Assembly: GCA_017654935.2 (NCBI GenBank)
Contig: CM065691.1
Span: 31,593,290-31,657,289, forward strand
Source: Phymorhynchus buccinoides
Taxonomy: Eukaryota > Mollusca > Gastropoda > Neogastropoda > Raphitomidae
Direction of reading: 5' to 3'
DNA length: 64,000 nucleotides
Shown: in pieces, positions 29,591 to 54,810 of the stretch
How positions within the stretch are numbered: position 1 is the first letter of the stretch
How the letters are laid out: each line of letters opens with the position of its first letter
Position numbers and translations under genes: made by a program
The notes under the pieces: generated by a model
Told to the model about the DNA's origin: nothing
Database searches by the model: none
The model's input: only the letters and a program-made list of their open reading frames with translations

Positions 29591-30525
29591 GAAATCTTCC
29601 TAGCATAAGAGGGAATGTGACACGTGATGTGTGTGTGTGTGTGGGGGGGTCTTTAAGGGGAGGAATGGTGCAGTGAGAGACAGGGATGTGAAGACGGAGG
29701 GGGGTGGGAGGGTATGGAGGATTGCTCTGTAAATGGCTAAATGCTAATGTGACTACTGACATTGTTTTCATTTTGCTCTCATTGTGTGTGTGTGCGCGTG
29801 CGTGCGCACATAAGTGCACAAAAATTGATCTTAGTAAACAGTGCTTGATACGGTATTGCACCATCTTTGTTTTACAGACACATCAAGTTGTAACTGTAAG
29901 TGATTGCTGTGAACATAATAAATTGATAAAAACAAATATTATTTAAAGTTTATTCGATACAGTTAACTTCCATATCAGAAAATATATATTCAGTCTGATT
30001 TATTTTTTACCACACTACCTGTTCGCTTTCCAAATTATATAACGATATAACCACTCCCTTTTTTATTTTATTTAAAGAATCTTGTCATAGTTTCAATGTT
30101 TTGAGTTATAAATGAAATTCACTCACATACTTCAAAATAGCTTCATCCGAGACTGTATCATACCAATTGATATTGCTCGATTGTTTTTCTCCCTAAATTT
30201 TGTAGAATGGGTTGTTGTTGTTTTTTTCCAGTTCCTTTTGGACTCCCATTCTAACGGTAGTTAGCAGAGACTTCATGTGGTTGTTGTTAAACATGACAAT
30301 GTTGCTTTAACATTAAGCCTAATTGAACGCTTTCACCTGTTGAAATTTTTAATAGGGAGTTGCTGACTTTTTTTCTTCTTTTTTTTTGAGATGTTATTTG
30401 AAACTCGAAGAATGAATTACTGTTGACTGCATCGGTTCATAATTCCATAAACTGTAGGTTTGCTATTGTTTTTCCCTTCTGAAGCTGAGGCGCTTTCTTT
30501 CCTTCATTTTTGCATAAGGTAGGCC
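29591..30525. other. AT-rich intergenic DNA
   Basis: Small GT/GC tract at 29785-29810. No gene recognised. Confidence 0.5.
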
Positions 30526-30529
30526 TTAA

Positions 30530-30768
30530 CCCTTTCACCGCCAATGTCGCATTTTTGCACCACAATGATTTAACACCCATGTCATTAAAACTCTTGAAAC
30601 CAGGGTCTATCATTCAATAACATTGTGTTCCTAAATTTGGGCAGTAAGGATTGACCCTATTTTAAATGTGTCCCAGAGAAATCCCACAATGTTGCAGATG
30701 AAATCTTTTCTGCAGCCAAGTAAGTTTAATGGGAATTTGTGGCTCAAATATGGCTGGCGGTGAAAGGG
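30530..30768 (+). mobile_element. TTAA-MITE family 1, full copy
   Basis: 239 bp between TTAA at 30526-30529 and 30769-30772. Ends CCCTTTCACCGCCA and TGGCGGTGAAAGGG, a perfect 14-bp inverted repeat. Confidence 0.9.
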
Positions 30769-30933
30769 TTAAAATAAAACAACCAGAAGATAGGTGGTGG
30801 TTTATGGGGGAGAGGAGTTGGATTGTTTTTGAGATCAGTGTCCTCTTGTTGGCATTTTTCTTTAAAATTCAATGCGTGGGTTGGATTCTTTCATTTCAGA
30901 AGCAAAATGGTTGAAATAGTAAGTGTGATAATC

Positions 30934-31102
30934 ATTGTCTGCTCTAAAAAGCTTGTTTTGAATGTCATTATCAATTGGGTTTTTTAAAAGTAATGCAGGA
31001 AAATATATCAGGCTACTTTATGATTGCTTTAAAAGGCTTGTTTTGAATGTCATCAATTGTTTGTTTTTTAAAGTAATGCAGGAAAATATATCAGGCTACT
31101 TT
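30934..31102. repeat. 83-bp tandem duplication
   Basis: AATGCAGGAAAATATATCAG recurs 83 bp apart, with the preceding TTGTTTTGAATGTCAT also duplicated. A small indel separates the copies. Confidence 0.8.
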
Positions 31103-31188
31103 TCCTTCATAATACACAAAAAGTAGTCATGAGTAACAAATGCCACTTTATTCTCATCTGCTTCATGAGTCTAACCTGTAAACGTTAA

Positions 31189-31556
31189 CTCATTGGCATC
31201 GCAACATTTTGAATTGTTAAAAAAAATCACAAATCACTCCAGCCATGCACACAAACAAAACATACATAAACAAAATGAAAGAAGATTACAGGTTTTTACT
31301 TCAGGTTTAGACATAGGGAAGTGGTAGATCAGACTTTTTTTAATATATAGACTTTATATAGAAAAACTCTCTACACCGATTGGTTCCCCCACCACAAAAG
31401 CAAAGTCAGAGGCAAAATTGTGGTCTAAGGGAGCGAAGTGAGTTTAGAAAAGACCAAGGTATGGTGCACACAGATTTACTTCCCTTGAAGCAAATGCATC
31501 AAATTGACAGCTACCTATTAATTCCGGACATATATGGCCGGAACGACTTGAATGAG
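31189..31556. mobile_element. TTAA-MITE family 5, copy 2
   Basis: 368 bp between TTAA at 31185-31188 and 31557-31560, inverted relative to 7767-8156. Ends CTCATTGGCATCGC and GAACGACTTGAATGAG. Confidence 0.8.
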
Positions 31557-31560
31557 TTAA

Positions 31561-32240
31561 CCTGAAGACCTCCACTACAGTACAACAGTTATAGAACTAT
31601 GTCAGCCAAGAAAACTTTGTATGTACAGGTATTTTGTCTTAACTGGGTGTTTAAGTACATGTATCCAGAATCATCTTGAGGTTTTTTTTTATATGTTGTT
31701 GCTTTTAACAATTACCGACAATTTAAAATGGGAAGGAGAAACTGTGAGGGAAGAAAGGGGCATGGAAGTATGATGTGTGAAGGAAAAAAGGAATAACACT
31801 TTTAATGCCTGAAGTCTGTGGTTTTGCTCATGCTACATTGATATCAAATCAATTAACCAGAGAATAATATTGTTATTGTATAAGATGCATATTAGCTTAA
31901 GTGTTTCTTCTTTTATGGCATCCCCCGCGCCAGTTTTGGCTCACTAGTCTATAGTATGATAGTTGTTCGGTTGTGTGTGTGTGTGTGTGTATGTGTTTGT
32001 TGCGTCCGTGGTCTAATCTCCAAACTTTAATGTTGACATTTTCTCTGGAAATAGAAGGCATACATTGTTCAAACTTTGCACACATATAGATGTCTATGCA
32101 AGCTTTCAAACAATAATGATTTGAATCATTAAATACTTAAAAACGACACTGTAAACTGACAACAAACAGATAACATTTTAGATTAGTGGGTTAGAGAGTA
32201 TTCAACAGGCAACATGAGTTAAGAAACATCAACACTGAAA
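31561..32240. other. AT-rich intergenic DNA
   Basis: (GT)n at 31972-31992. Nothing else recognised. Confidence 0.5.
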
Positions 32241-32315
32241 GCCTCCATAACTCATTGGTAGAGTGTCTGTCTGTCATGCCAATGGTTCCAGGTCCGATTC
32301 TCGGCACGGGCACTT
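32241..32315 (+). repeat. tRNA-like sequence (pseudogene or SINE head)
   Basis: A D-arm CTC-ATTGGTA-GAG and a B box-like GGTCCGATTC are present, with GCCT..GGGC pairing at the ends. The anticodon stem does not pair well, so a functional tRNA is unlikely. A T-rich run follows. Confidence 0.4.
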
Positions 32316-32947
32316 TCTTTTTTAATTTTTTCAGTTGTATCTATTAACGATAGTTTCATTTGTACTTTAAAAGTTTATTGGCAATCTTGTACTTTAGACC
32401 CCCCCCCTCAATATTTGTTGTTGTCCCACATGTTCCTGTTTGAGTGAGCCTCTTGTTTGTAATGTATGCGTTAACAATGTCTATGCGTGTGTGGGACGAG
32501 AAGCAAGTGAATGAAGGGTACCAGGGGGAGAGGGGCGGGGCGTGGAAATGCTAGTGTTCTCTAAGTAAAAGATAATGTAAAGACTAGTGTCATGATACAC
32601 TGATCATAAATATGCGGGCATTTAACTTTGGTTTTTATCCATTCCATGCTCACTGAGACTGTAAAAGTGTTCTGCACGTTACATTTTTTCCATCAAATTT
32701 CTGCTCAGTGAAATGGTAACTATGTGGTAACTTAAACTATGTCTTCTGTTGTATGCATTTAGAGAAAAAATAGCGAAAAAGTAATTCTCCTCATTCCTGC
32801 ATATGTAAGTTTTGTGTAACTAAGTAAATCCACGAGTTTTGTGTTGTGGGTGTTTGTTTTGCTGTTCCAAACCAACTGCTTATATTTGTCAAACAATAAC
32901 TAACAGCTCATTTATTTGAATATTCCTTGCTTTTGTTTTTATCCTTT
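32316..32947. other. AT-rich intergenic DNA
   Basis: Nothing recognised beyond a short C tract near 32400. Confidence 0.5.
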
Positions 32948-32951
32948 TTAA

Positions 32952-33114
32952 CCCCTTCAGTGCCGCCTACTACTTGCGCATGCGCCGCCGGCTTGCCGCG
33001 CGATTTTTGAACACGGCAATATTGCTGCTTAGCGGCGACGTATATATACACGTCGGTGGCAAGTACTGAAGCGCTATAGAGGACGTATATATACGTCGTG
33101 GGGCAGCGAAAGGG
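32952..33114. mobile_element. TTAA-MITE family 4, palindromic
   Basis: 163 bp between TTAA sites (32948-32951, 33115-33118). Ends CCCCTTCAGTGCCGCC and GGGCAGCGAAAGGG. Inside are two ACGTATATATA words, the second a perfect palindrome GACGTATATATACGTC. Confidence 0.8.
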
Positions 33115-33118
33115 TTAA

Positions 33119-35357
33119 TGGAGAATTGTTTCTTATCATTCTAAAAACAAAAATGTGGATTTGAAAGAAAACAAGGAATAAAGCAGCAGCAGCCATTTTT
33201 TTTATATTTCATAAACGTCGTTAATTCTAGTCGATGTTTTTCTTACCAATATTTATATTGCAATTTATTTCCATTGTTGCTTCTGGGACAAAAGCAATTA
33301 ACAACAAGAACAGCAATGAAAACAAGGTCAAGGTCATGACAGCGATGATTTATGCGTGGACGCCTTCTGTTCTTGATGACATACCACACAAAATTTGAAG
33401 TGATTCTGTCAAGCGGTTCGGGAGATATCCTTGGAACAGACAGAAAAAAAGAGGAAATGGTTTGGTTTTTTAAACGCGACAAATTTATACTCCTTTGCCC
33501 GATCTAAAATTGGGGCAAAGGACAATAAATACATAACTTTCCAAACCTTTAAAGTAAGTGATGTACAAATTCACCACTTAGACAAAATAGACATAATTGG
33601 AAAGAGAAAGTGAATCTTACCCTTAGAAAAGGAACCATTAAGTCTGGGGTTTTTTGTTTTTGTAATGTTCCATGTCTTGAAAGATTGTTGTTATTGAATT
33701 GATGTTTAAACGCAAGCATACATGCACACTTAAGCCAGTGTTGGGCACTTTATAAGGCGACAACTTGTCACCTATGACAAGCATTCTACAAGTTCCTTAG
33801 GAATATTTAAAAAAATTAAAAACCTGAAGCAAGTACTCTGATCACACCATTTTACAATTATTGTAAAAATGTGTATATAATTTGTATATATATATATATA
33901 CATACAAACTGTCTTTTGTGGATGTAGAAAGTTCTTAACGGAGCAAAATGTTGATGTTTTTATCAATCGTGCAATGTGAAAGCGTAGACTACGGTGCTAA
34001 GAAAGAGAACCTTGTGTTCAACTGTTAAGAAATTGTTTGATATAATTCTTTGTTTGGTGGTTGTTGTTTTCCATCACTGTGCATTGTGATCACTTTTTGC
34101 CATTTGATTTGAATTTTAGTTGAACTAGTTTGACACAATGAGTAAAGAACAAAAAGAAATACACACGGATACTTACTAGTCAGCATGCTTTTTCTTTTTT
34201 CTGTACGCTCACAATCCCCGATAAATGTTCTTTCCCTATGAAGCATGTTTCCATTTTGTGGGGTAATTGCAATATGTTGACCTCCCCCCCCCCCCCCCCC
34301 TTCTCCCCCCCTTGTACAGGTATTTGAAAACTGTCAGAATGCAGTATTACCAGTCTTCTGTACATATCGCCACAAACTAAGTAGCGTTTTTTGTTTGCAC
34401 TCTTTCATATTAAGTGGGCCCTCTCCATTACTATAAACCGAGTTTCTATTAATTGGAAACAAATCACCAAAGAGAATCTCAAAGAAAACGCTATTATATA
34501 AAAATCAAAGGAAAAATACCAAGTAATCATGTTAATGTTAATGAAGATTTTTGTGAATTCTTTGACTGGTCTAAAAATCCTGCTTCAACATAATGCATAT
34601 TGTAAGTGCACAAAGGAAGGAGGGAAGAGTGAGTTGAGCAGAAGACGGGGGGGGGGGGGGGGGAGGGCACTGCAGGGACTATTGTAGACCGCAAGTACTC
34701 TTCAGGAAAAAAAGGTGTCAGACTGTCACACGTCTGATTTAATTGGAGAAAAAAAAAAAGGAATAGCAAACCTTAAGTCCAGTCAGGTCCTTCTGCTGAA
34801 TAAGTATGCATTATATTTGGTACAGGAAAACTACAAAAAGTACAAAACCACAAAAAACAAAAAATGTTTTACTCGTTTACTTTCATTGTTAAAATTTCGA
34901 AAACACCCCTTTTTTTCTTCGCCAGCCTAATTCTCTACTCTCTAAAAAGATGCACATCGGAAGCAAATTTGACTGCACCATTTTTTTTGTCTTGTGAAAT
35001 TTGTCAATCTCACGAGTTACAATGTTAATGTTGTCATGGGCTTTTCAGTGTTGGTGCATTGTGTGTGGGTTTGGAGCATTTTACGAATGCAATATTTATG
35101 AAAAATGCAATGTTGTTTGTGCTTTTTTGTTGACTATCACAACTATAGACACACAAAAATAATAAAGATTTCTTTTTCTCAACCTGAATAGAAGAGTACA
35201 AGTGTTCTTGCAGTGTTTCATGTGGTGGCGTTGTGTATGAATGTTATTATGCTGATTGTTTTGTACAATTTTCATTGGCTTAGTTACCTTTGTACTCCAA
35301 TTTGAGGCAAAACAGTGCATTATAAATTTTGCTTTGAATCAACAAATGTTAAATTAT
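33119..35357. other. AT-rich intergenic DNA
   Basis: 33340-33440 is a weak relative of repeat R (AAAATTTGAAGTGATTCTGT). Poly-C at 34284-34310 and poly-G at 34648-34663. No gene recognised. Confidence 0.5.
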
Positions 35358-35366
35358 GATAATTAA

Positions 35367-36208
35367 CCAGCCGTCGTGGCATAGTGGTTAGCGTCGCGGA
35401 CTACTGGCTGGGAGGTCTTGGGTTCGAATCCCATCACAGGCGAAGGTTTTTTTCGGTCCTGGACCGAATACTACCCAGAGTGAGTGGGCTCAATGGGAAG
35501 ACTGAAACCACACAGTCGAGCTTCATCCGCTTAACGGATGCCATTCTGAGAGTGTTACTCTAATTTCAAGACCAACACTGCAGGTGTCTGTAGCTCTCTG
35601 GGCCTGGTTAACGCCGGGATATCATTATGAAAGGAAGCGTAGAATACAGCCCTGTCATGCAGTCTCAGACCGATACGGAACTCCATAGCATCATCATCAT
35701 CACAGTCATCCGCCTCATTTCCATCAATCATTAAAAAATAAAAAATGTCTCGATTCTGTGGCTTTGAAAGCCCTGCTCTCATGGCGACCTCAGTTTCGGT
35801 TTCCGATCCAGTCTATGCCTTGGTGCGTTCGGGTCAAAGTCATGGGGATCAGTGTGTTCTGGGGAGCTGTTGGTGGACGGTCGTGGTGGCGCCCTCGGAG
35901 GAGGACCTCACTCACGCTGGCTCCGCGACTAAGAGAATAGTGTTGTCAGTAGGGGGCTTAGTAGGTGGTGTCCTGAACAGGCTCTACTGAACTCCACCGA
36001 AGTGACTCATCAGCAGTGCAGTGTCTCCTCGGTTGGTTGCCTCCTGACGGCCGAACATAGATTCACTCCTCTTGGACTGCTGGTCTTGGATTCTACGACC
36101 TGAAAGTGCGGAGATGTGGCTGCGAATTGGGACTCGGAATGAGCGGCGTGGGAGCAAAGCCACTGTACAGCCCAAAAGATGGGACAGCAAACAAAACAAA
36201 AAAAGAAA
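35367..36208 (+). mobile_element. long tRNA-derived SINE-like element
   Basis: 842 bp flanked by the 9-bp direct repeat GATAATTAA (35358-35366, 36209-36217). The head CCAGCCGTCGTGGCATAGTG with TTAGCG (box A) and GGGTTCGAATCCC (box B) is tRNA-like. An A-rich joint is at 35732-35745 and an A-rich tail at 36188-36208. No conserved protein is visible in the second half. Confidence 0.7.
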
Positions 36209-36321
36209 GATAATTAAAGGTAAGCAAACATAAGCTGCTTCACATTAAAAAAAAAAAAATTGTTTTTATGGAGAAAAAACAGAAATCAACACACACACAC
36301 ACACATACACACGTGTGTGTA

Positions 36322-36465
36322 CCATCTTTTACGCACTACAAGGCGCACCTGATTATAAGGCGCACCCCCAAAGTTTTACAAAAAACTCAGATTTTGTTAT
36401 TATAATATAAGGCGCAGGGGTCTAGTCTAGGAAAAAGGTATCGCCTTATAGTCCGTAAAATACGG
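36322..36465. mobile_element. mariner-type (TA) MITE, intact copy
   Basis: 144 bp flanked by TA. Ends CCATCTTTTACGCACTAC and GTCCGTAAAATACGG. Internal AAGGCGCACC words. A split relative is at 1938-2447. Confidence 0.75.
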
Positions 36466-36870
36466 TACACGCTCACATATGCGCTGCACACACACAGTGA
36501 CACACACACAGTGACACACACAGTGACACACACACACACTTGAAAGGCAAACTGAGTACACATGTGGGTTTGTCACTCGTGTCTGAATGTGACCTCCAAA
36601 TAACCGGGGCTGACAGGTTTTTTTGTCTGTTTTGAAATGCCTTGCCTTAGACACATCCCCACTCTCTTGGCCAAAAAGAGAACTAACCGACTCAGTGCAA
36701 TTAACAATTGACCCTAAAGGTCAAAGGCTGCAGCAGAGAAGGTCGGTCCAACGCTTCCTCGTTAGAGTCACTGCTGTTGAAAACCATTAGTAGCTCAGAA
36801 CCCTTGGTTTTTCTGCTCTCATTCTCAGTTAAGAAACAAACTGGCCAGAACTTGAAGCTAATTTCAACCA
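36466..36870. other. intergenic DNA, (CA) patches
   Basis: CACACAGTGACA repeats at 36485-36540. No gene recognised. Confidence 0.5.
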
Positions 36871-36874
36871 TTAA

Positions 36875-37328
36875 CCCCTTCACTGCCAGAGCAAAATTGG
36901 GAGATTATTGATATTCTTTTGGATAACATTTAAAAGAGACCTCTTAGCCCTTTCACCGCCAGCCATATTTCAGCCAAACATTTCCATTCAATTTACCTGG
37001 GTAGAGAACAAAATCCATCTGCAGTACTGGGGATCATTCTGTGACATATATATATATATAATAAGCTCTATCCTTTCTTCCCAAAACCCAAATTTGATGC
37101 TTTTTAGTGACACATGTGTTAAATAACTGTGGTGCTAAAATGTGACTTTGGTGGTGAAAGGGTTAAAGTCGATCTGAGAAAACGGTCTAGAGATACATCT
37201 TTCCTGACTTGTCTAAGCAAAACAAAAAACAGCATTCTAATCTAGGACTATACTATGAGTAGGACATCAAAAAGTCATCAATGACATTGCACAGCCTATA
37301 GTAGACACGTAGCAGGTAGTGAAGGCTT
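36875..37328 (+). mobile_element. TTAA-MITE family 2, copy 2 (split by family 1)
   Basis: Left part 36875-36943 after TTAA (CCCCTTCACTGCCAGAGC…AAAAGAGACCTC), right part from 37167 (GTCGATCTGAGAAAACGG…). Aligned to 23005-23233, the sequence is interrupted exactly where the family 1 copy at 36948-37162 lies. Confidence 0.75.
36948..37162 (-). mobile_element. TTAA-MITE family 1, nested in family 2
   Basis: 215 bp with TTAG at left (36944-36947) and TTAA at right (37163-37166). Ends CCCTTTCACCGCCAGCCA and GGTGGTGAAAGGG. Confidence 0.85.
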
Positions 37329-37541
37329 CATATTTGGTATTCTCGCAAGCAAAATTGTAACACAAATTAATGGCACAAACTATCCCAACACTTTGTATCT
37401 TTCAATGAATGTGGTCTCAGCTAGAAATGGAAGCCCACATGAGCAATATCATTATTCTAATGATGATAACTGTGTATCACATGACAATGAACTAGTACTT
37501 TCATAACTGAAATAATCAAATATAAACAAACAACAAAACCA

Positions 37542-37683
37542 GGGCCTGTATTCACATGCAGTTAGTATGAAACTTGTCATTGTGATATATCTTAGAAGTC
37601 CTTCTAAAGTAGTAGGACTTTAGAAGGACTTCTAAGACATCATGATGGTAAGTCTCATACAATATCAATGTGAATACAGGCCC
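37542..37683. mobile_element. 142-bp foldback MITE
   Basis: Nearly palindromic: GGGCCTGTATTCACAT at left, ATGTGAATACAGGCCC at right, with TTAGAAGTCCTTCTAAAG mirrored around the centre. Confidence 0.75.
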
Positions 37684-38179
37684 ACGCTTAGATTTTTTTC
37701 TGAAAAATTTACTTTTTCCACATTGGGGCATTAGCAATTCCACTAATTGAGGAAAGCATCAATAAATAAAGTCAATAATACAATAGCACAGGAGATATTG
37801 TAACAAAGATCATAAGATGAGATCACAGTTTTGGGACAAGCATTTAAGATTTTTTAAAAATGTCTTTGTCTAAAGTATAAAAATACACTCAAAACCTGAA
37901 CAAGTAATTTTGTAAGGTGAAGACTGAAAGTTGCACTTACCCTCACCCCCCCCCCCCCCCCTTCCACATGCACAAACTATGCTATGCATGTCTGTATCTT
38001 TAATCCTTGTCAAATAAAGTTTTCCAGTGTCCAGTGTATGCCCACACAGCACACACACACACACATACGCTGGCAAATCTGTGTTATCATATACAGACTG
38101 TACAAACATGATGCATTACACAAGAATTTGTCACATGCCATGCAACTTATCATAACTAACACTGTAACAGTAACAATAC
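37684..38179. other. intergenic DNA
   Basis: Poly-C at 37946-37961 and a (CA) tract at 38051-38065. Nothing else recognised. Confidence 0.5.
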
Positions 38180-38760
38180 AAGGGCATCGCCGTGCGGCAG
38201 CAACGCATTGTGACAATGCAAACCCGGCCAGAGTTATGTCCTCTCCCCCCCCACCCCCCAATAAACACACCACTTTCCACCCTTACAGAACGCATAAAAT
38301 ACATAGCCCAAAATTTGAAGCGATTCTGTTCAGTAGTTCACAAGATACAGCTGAACTATAATTTATACAAACTTCCTTGCACCATGTCCTCCCCCCCCCC
38401 CCCAATAAACACACCACGTTCCACCCTTACAGAACGCATAAAATACATTGCCCAAAATTTGAAGCGATTCTGTTCAGTAGTTCACGAAATACAGCTGAAC
38501 TTTTATACAAACTTCCTTGCACCATGGCACACCACCACACAAAATTTGAAGCGATTCTGTTCACCAGTTCACGAGATAAAGCTGGGGGAAAATTACATAG
38601 CCCAAAGAAGGAAATTTCGGTTTTCAAGGTCAAACTTCAAGGTCAAGGTCAGCACGGTGTTGATTAACGAAAGGAAGCTTTCTTTTCAAGCTGTCTACCC
38701 CTCTGCCAATTTTAATCAAAATCCAAACAGTAGTTTTTAAGATAATTGATACACAGACAC
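38180..38760 (+). repeat. dispersed repeat R, copy B
   Basis: Starts GGGCATCGCCGTGCGG like copy A. Two internal units with CACCACTTTCCACCCTTACA-type sequence and poly-C are spaced about 150 bp apart. Confidence 0.75.
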
Positions 38761-38764
38761 ACAG

Positions 38765-39277
38765 ACACTTTGAAGCGATTCTGTTCAGTAGTTCACGAGA
38801 TACAGCTGAACTATAATTTTATACAAACTTCCTTGCACCATGTCCTCTCCCCCCCCCCCCCCCCCCCCCCCTAATAAACACACCACTTTCCACCCTTACA
38901 GAACGCATAAAATACATAGCCCAAAATTTGAAGCGATTCTGTTCAGTAGTTCACGAGATACAGCTGAACTTTTATACAAACTTCCTTGCACCATGGTACA
39001 CCACCACACAAAATTTGAAGCGATTCTGTTCACCAGTTCACGAGATAAAGCTGGGGGAAAAATTACATAGCCCAAAGAAGGAAATTTCGTTTTTCAAGGT
39101 CAAACTTGAAGGTCAAGGTCAGCACGGTGTTGATTAACGAAAGGAAGCTTCCTTTTCAAGCTGTCTACCCCTCTGTCAATTTTAATCAAAATCCAAACAG
39201 TAGTTTTTAAGATAATCGATACACAGACAGACACACACACAAACCGATCACAATACCTCGGCCCTCTGGCCGGGTAA
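38765..39277 (+). repeat. dispersed repeat R, copy C (tandem partial)
   Basis: Begins internally at TTTGAAGCGATTCTGTTCAG directly after copy B and ends CCCTCTGGCCGGGTAAC like copy A. This suggests local tandem duplication. Confidence 0.7.
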
Positions 39278-39308
39278 CAAATGGCACACATCATTCTGGT
39301 TATATATC

Positions 39309-39758
39309 TGATAATTTGGTAAAGGTAAAGATGTGCAAATTTCTTACATTTCTCAGCTCTCCCCACATTTTCACACCTGCCTTTCTTACCAAACATTAAG
39401 CTGTATCTTATCAACTTTTTGAGCTAATTATCTTTGTTAAATAATTAATTGCAGTCACGATAAAGGCCATTATATAATAGGACCTCCCCCCCCCCCCTAT
39501 ATAGTGCAGTACACACAACAGCCATGGAGCATTTGTCACAGTCCTGGTTAACTGCGTTTTTTCCGTCTTACCTTTATCTTCTACTATTATTGAATGCATG
39601 TTTAATTATATAAATGGATGAAAGTTAGTGTTAAAGATAGCAAACGATAGAGGATGAAGTACTCAATCTGCAGTAAAAAAGGCAAGACTAAAAAAAAATG
39701 GAAAGAACCGAGAAATGGAGGAGGGGGGGGGAGGCGCATCTTTACCTTTACCGATAAT
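39309..39758. mobile_element. decayed relative of the telomere-repeat foldback element
   Basis: The ends GGTAAAGGTAAAGATGTG and GCGCATCTTTACCTTTACC and the words TTACCAAACATTAAGCTGTA and GAGCTAATTATC match 13233-13669. The TTAGGG-type core is lost or replaced. Confidence 0.55.
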
Positions 39759-39759
39759 T

Positions 39760-40412
39760 TTATACAATCCTAATTAATACACCACAGATAAAAAAAAAGA
39801 GGAAAAATCAAGAAACTAGAAAGGAACATGCCTTTGGAAAGTAACCTTATATTAAATGTAAAAAAAAAAAAGAAATCACAGGAAATTGACATGGCCTATC
39901 CAAAAGAAAATGGTTTAATTAATCACCTGAGAAATAAAACTGTCAATCCATCATCAATGACAAAACATCTACAAAAGCTATAAACATCCCCATGCCATTT
40001 TCATAAGCACCAAATAAACATTCCACAATATGTGACAAAAAGGGGAAGCCCTAATCAGTGGTAATATCAGTAATGGAAGTGTTGTAATTTGTAATATCCC
40101 ATGGATAGATCTCTACATACATACATGTAACTTTTAACAGTCAGAATTCTTTCTTTTTTAACTGTCTATCAAGGGTGCCTGATAGAAATGGCTATCCTTA
40201 TCCTTATTAGTTTATAAACCATGTTTTTTGTTTTTGTTTTTAATTGCAGGGTGACTGGTTAACATAATTATTCATATCAGTATCTCCCTGTAAAGTATGA
40301 AAAATGTACCAAGCATAATGCAAAATATCCTTTCAGCCTTCTATTTGGTTCAAAATTAAAGAAAGGGGGAAATCTGTTTAATACTTTTGTCCAGCAAACA
40401 AACGCAGGTCTA
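39760..40412. other. AT-rich DNA downstream of GRHPR
   Basis: No gene recognised. An ATTAAA (minus strand, 40377-40382) could be the GRHPR polyadenylation signal. Confidence 0.4.
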
Positions 40413-40416
40413 TTAA

Positions 40417-40540
40417 CCCTTTCACCGCCAGCCATCTTTGAGCCAAAATTTCCATCAAGCTACGGAAAAGATTTCGTCTGCAATACTGTGGGATTTCTCT
40501 GTAGTGACACACTCAGAATAGGGTCAATCCGGTGAAAGGG
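40417..40540 (-). mobile_element. TTAA-MITE family 1, internally deleted, in GRHPR 3' UTR
   Basis: 124 bp between TTAA (40413-40416) and CTAA (40541-40544). Ends CCCTTTCACCGCCAGCCA and CCGGTGAAAGGG. It lies 24 bp downstream of the GRHPR stop codon. Confidence 0.8.
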
Positions 40541-40564
40541 CTAACTGCGAGCACAACATATTCC

Positions 40565-53768
<13,204 letters not shown>

Positions 53769-54086
53769 GCTGCGAATTCGTTGATTTTCAACTTGTAAAC
53801 TGTGCCTTGGTGTAGCCAGAAGCCTTGCCAAGCGACACGCGCAAGGGATTTGTCCGAGTATGGTCAATCTTGCTGATCCCAACATTGCAGAGTTCAGCAG
53901 AGTTGTCCAATGAGGTTTGAAGGTCAAAGGGAGAGTATTCTCACAATGAAGGTTAGGCAGGTCTGCACAAATCACTTTTGGTACGGGGTGGAGAGAGTCG
54001 CAAACACTGAAATCACATTATTAGAAAACTGTCACAAACGGACAGATTTTTTTTCGTGTGCATGTTGCTACTGCTATGCATTTTTT
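53769..54086 (-). promoter_or_regulatory. GRHPR: probable GRHPR 5' UTR and promoter region
   Basis: Sequence upstream of exon 1 with no TATA box that I can assign. The first 207 bp upstream of the family-type Met stay in frame with exon 1. Confidence 0.35.
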
Positions 54087-54222
54087 GGCTATATTCACAT
54101 TTATGCCCGTCTGCTGGCGTCAAGAACGATAATTTGTAACAGAAAAGAACATAGCGATTGCTTTTTCAGTCAACAGATTATCGTTCTTGACCGGGTTGAC
54201 GGGCATAAATGTGAATATAGCC
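54087..54222. mobile_element. 136-bp foldback MITE
   Basis: GGCTATATTCACATTTATGC at left mirrors GCATAAATGTGAATATAGCC at right; TCAAGAACGATAAT is also mirrored inside. Confidence 0.75.
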
Positions 54223-54450
54223 CATTTTTTCCTTCCTCCTTTTTTTCGTCTTTCATGTTTTAAATAAAGTCACTGTGGGCCCTACTACGCCTAATTCTTT
54301 GCATCATAAAAGCCCATATCAAGTGAAGGTCGAATCTGGATGTAAAGGGAAAATAATAAGCCAACATGGTGCCGCTATCAAATTAGGCCCTACATTCTAT
54401 CCTTAAATTGCAAGTTCTATTTTGAGCAAGTTACCTGAAGAAATAAGATA

Positions 54451-54657
54451 GGGTAAGACGGGGTAAAAAAAAACATGGGCGGGTAAGAAGCCCATGCCAA
54501 TTCATGAAATGAAGCAAATTTCAAGTTTGCCCATGGGACGAACGCTAAACATCAACACTCGTCTCATGGGATTTTTTTAACTGAAATTTGCTTCATTTCA
54601 TGAGATAATTGGCATGGGCTTCTTACCCGCCTATGGGATTTTTACCCCGTCTTGCCC
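54451..54657. mobile_element. TA-site foldback MITE (GACGGGGTAAAAA), copy 1
   Basis: 207 bp, nearly palindromic. Ends GGGTAAGACGGGG and CCCCGTCTTGCCC. TA at left, TG at right. Confidence 0.8.
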
Positions 54658-54810
54658 TGTTGCGGCGACAAAGCTAATGGTAGGCCTATTGGCCACTGCA
54701 AAGAACACTTTTTAGCTTATATGCCTACTATATTTATCACTGGTAGCTTTGTAGCGGTAGGCTACCATAGCCAATGAGGTTTAACCGAGGCGTGGTTACT
54801 GCTACACCTA

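Noticed and set aside
32241..32315. Functional tRNA gene
   Set aside because: The anticodon stem does not pair and the acceptor stem pairs only partly; a tRNA-derived repeat is more likely.
35370..35443. Functional tRNA gene
   Set aside because: It is the head of a long element with target duplications, and its stems have mismatches.
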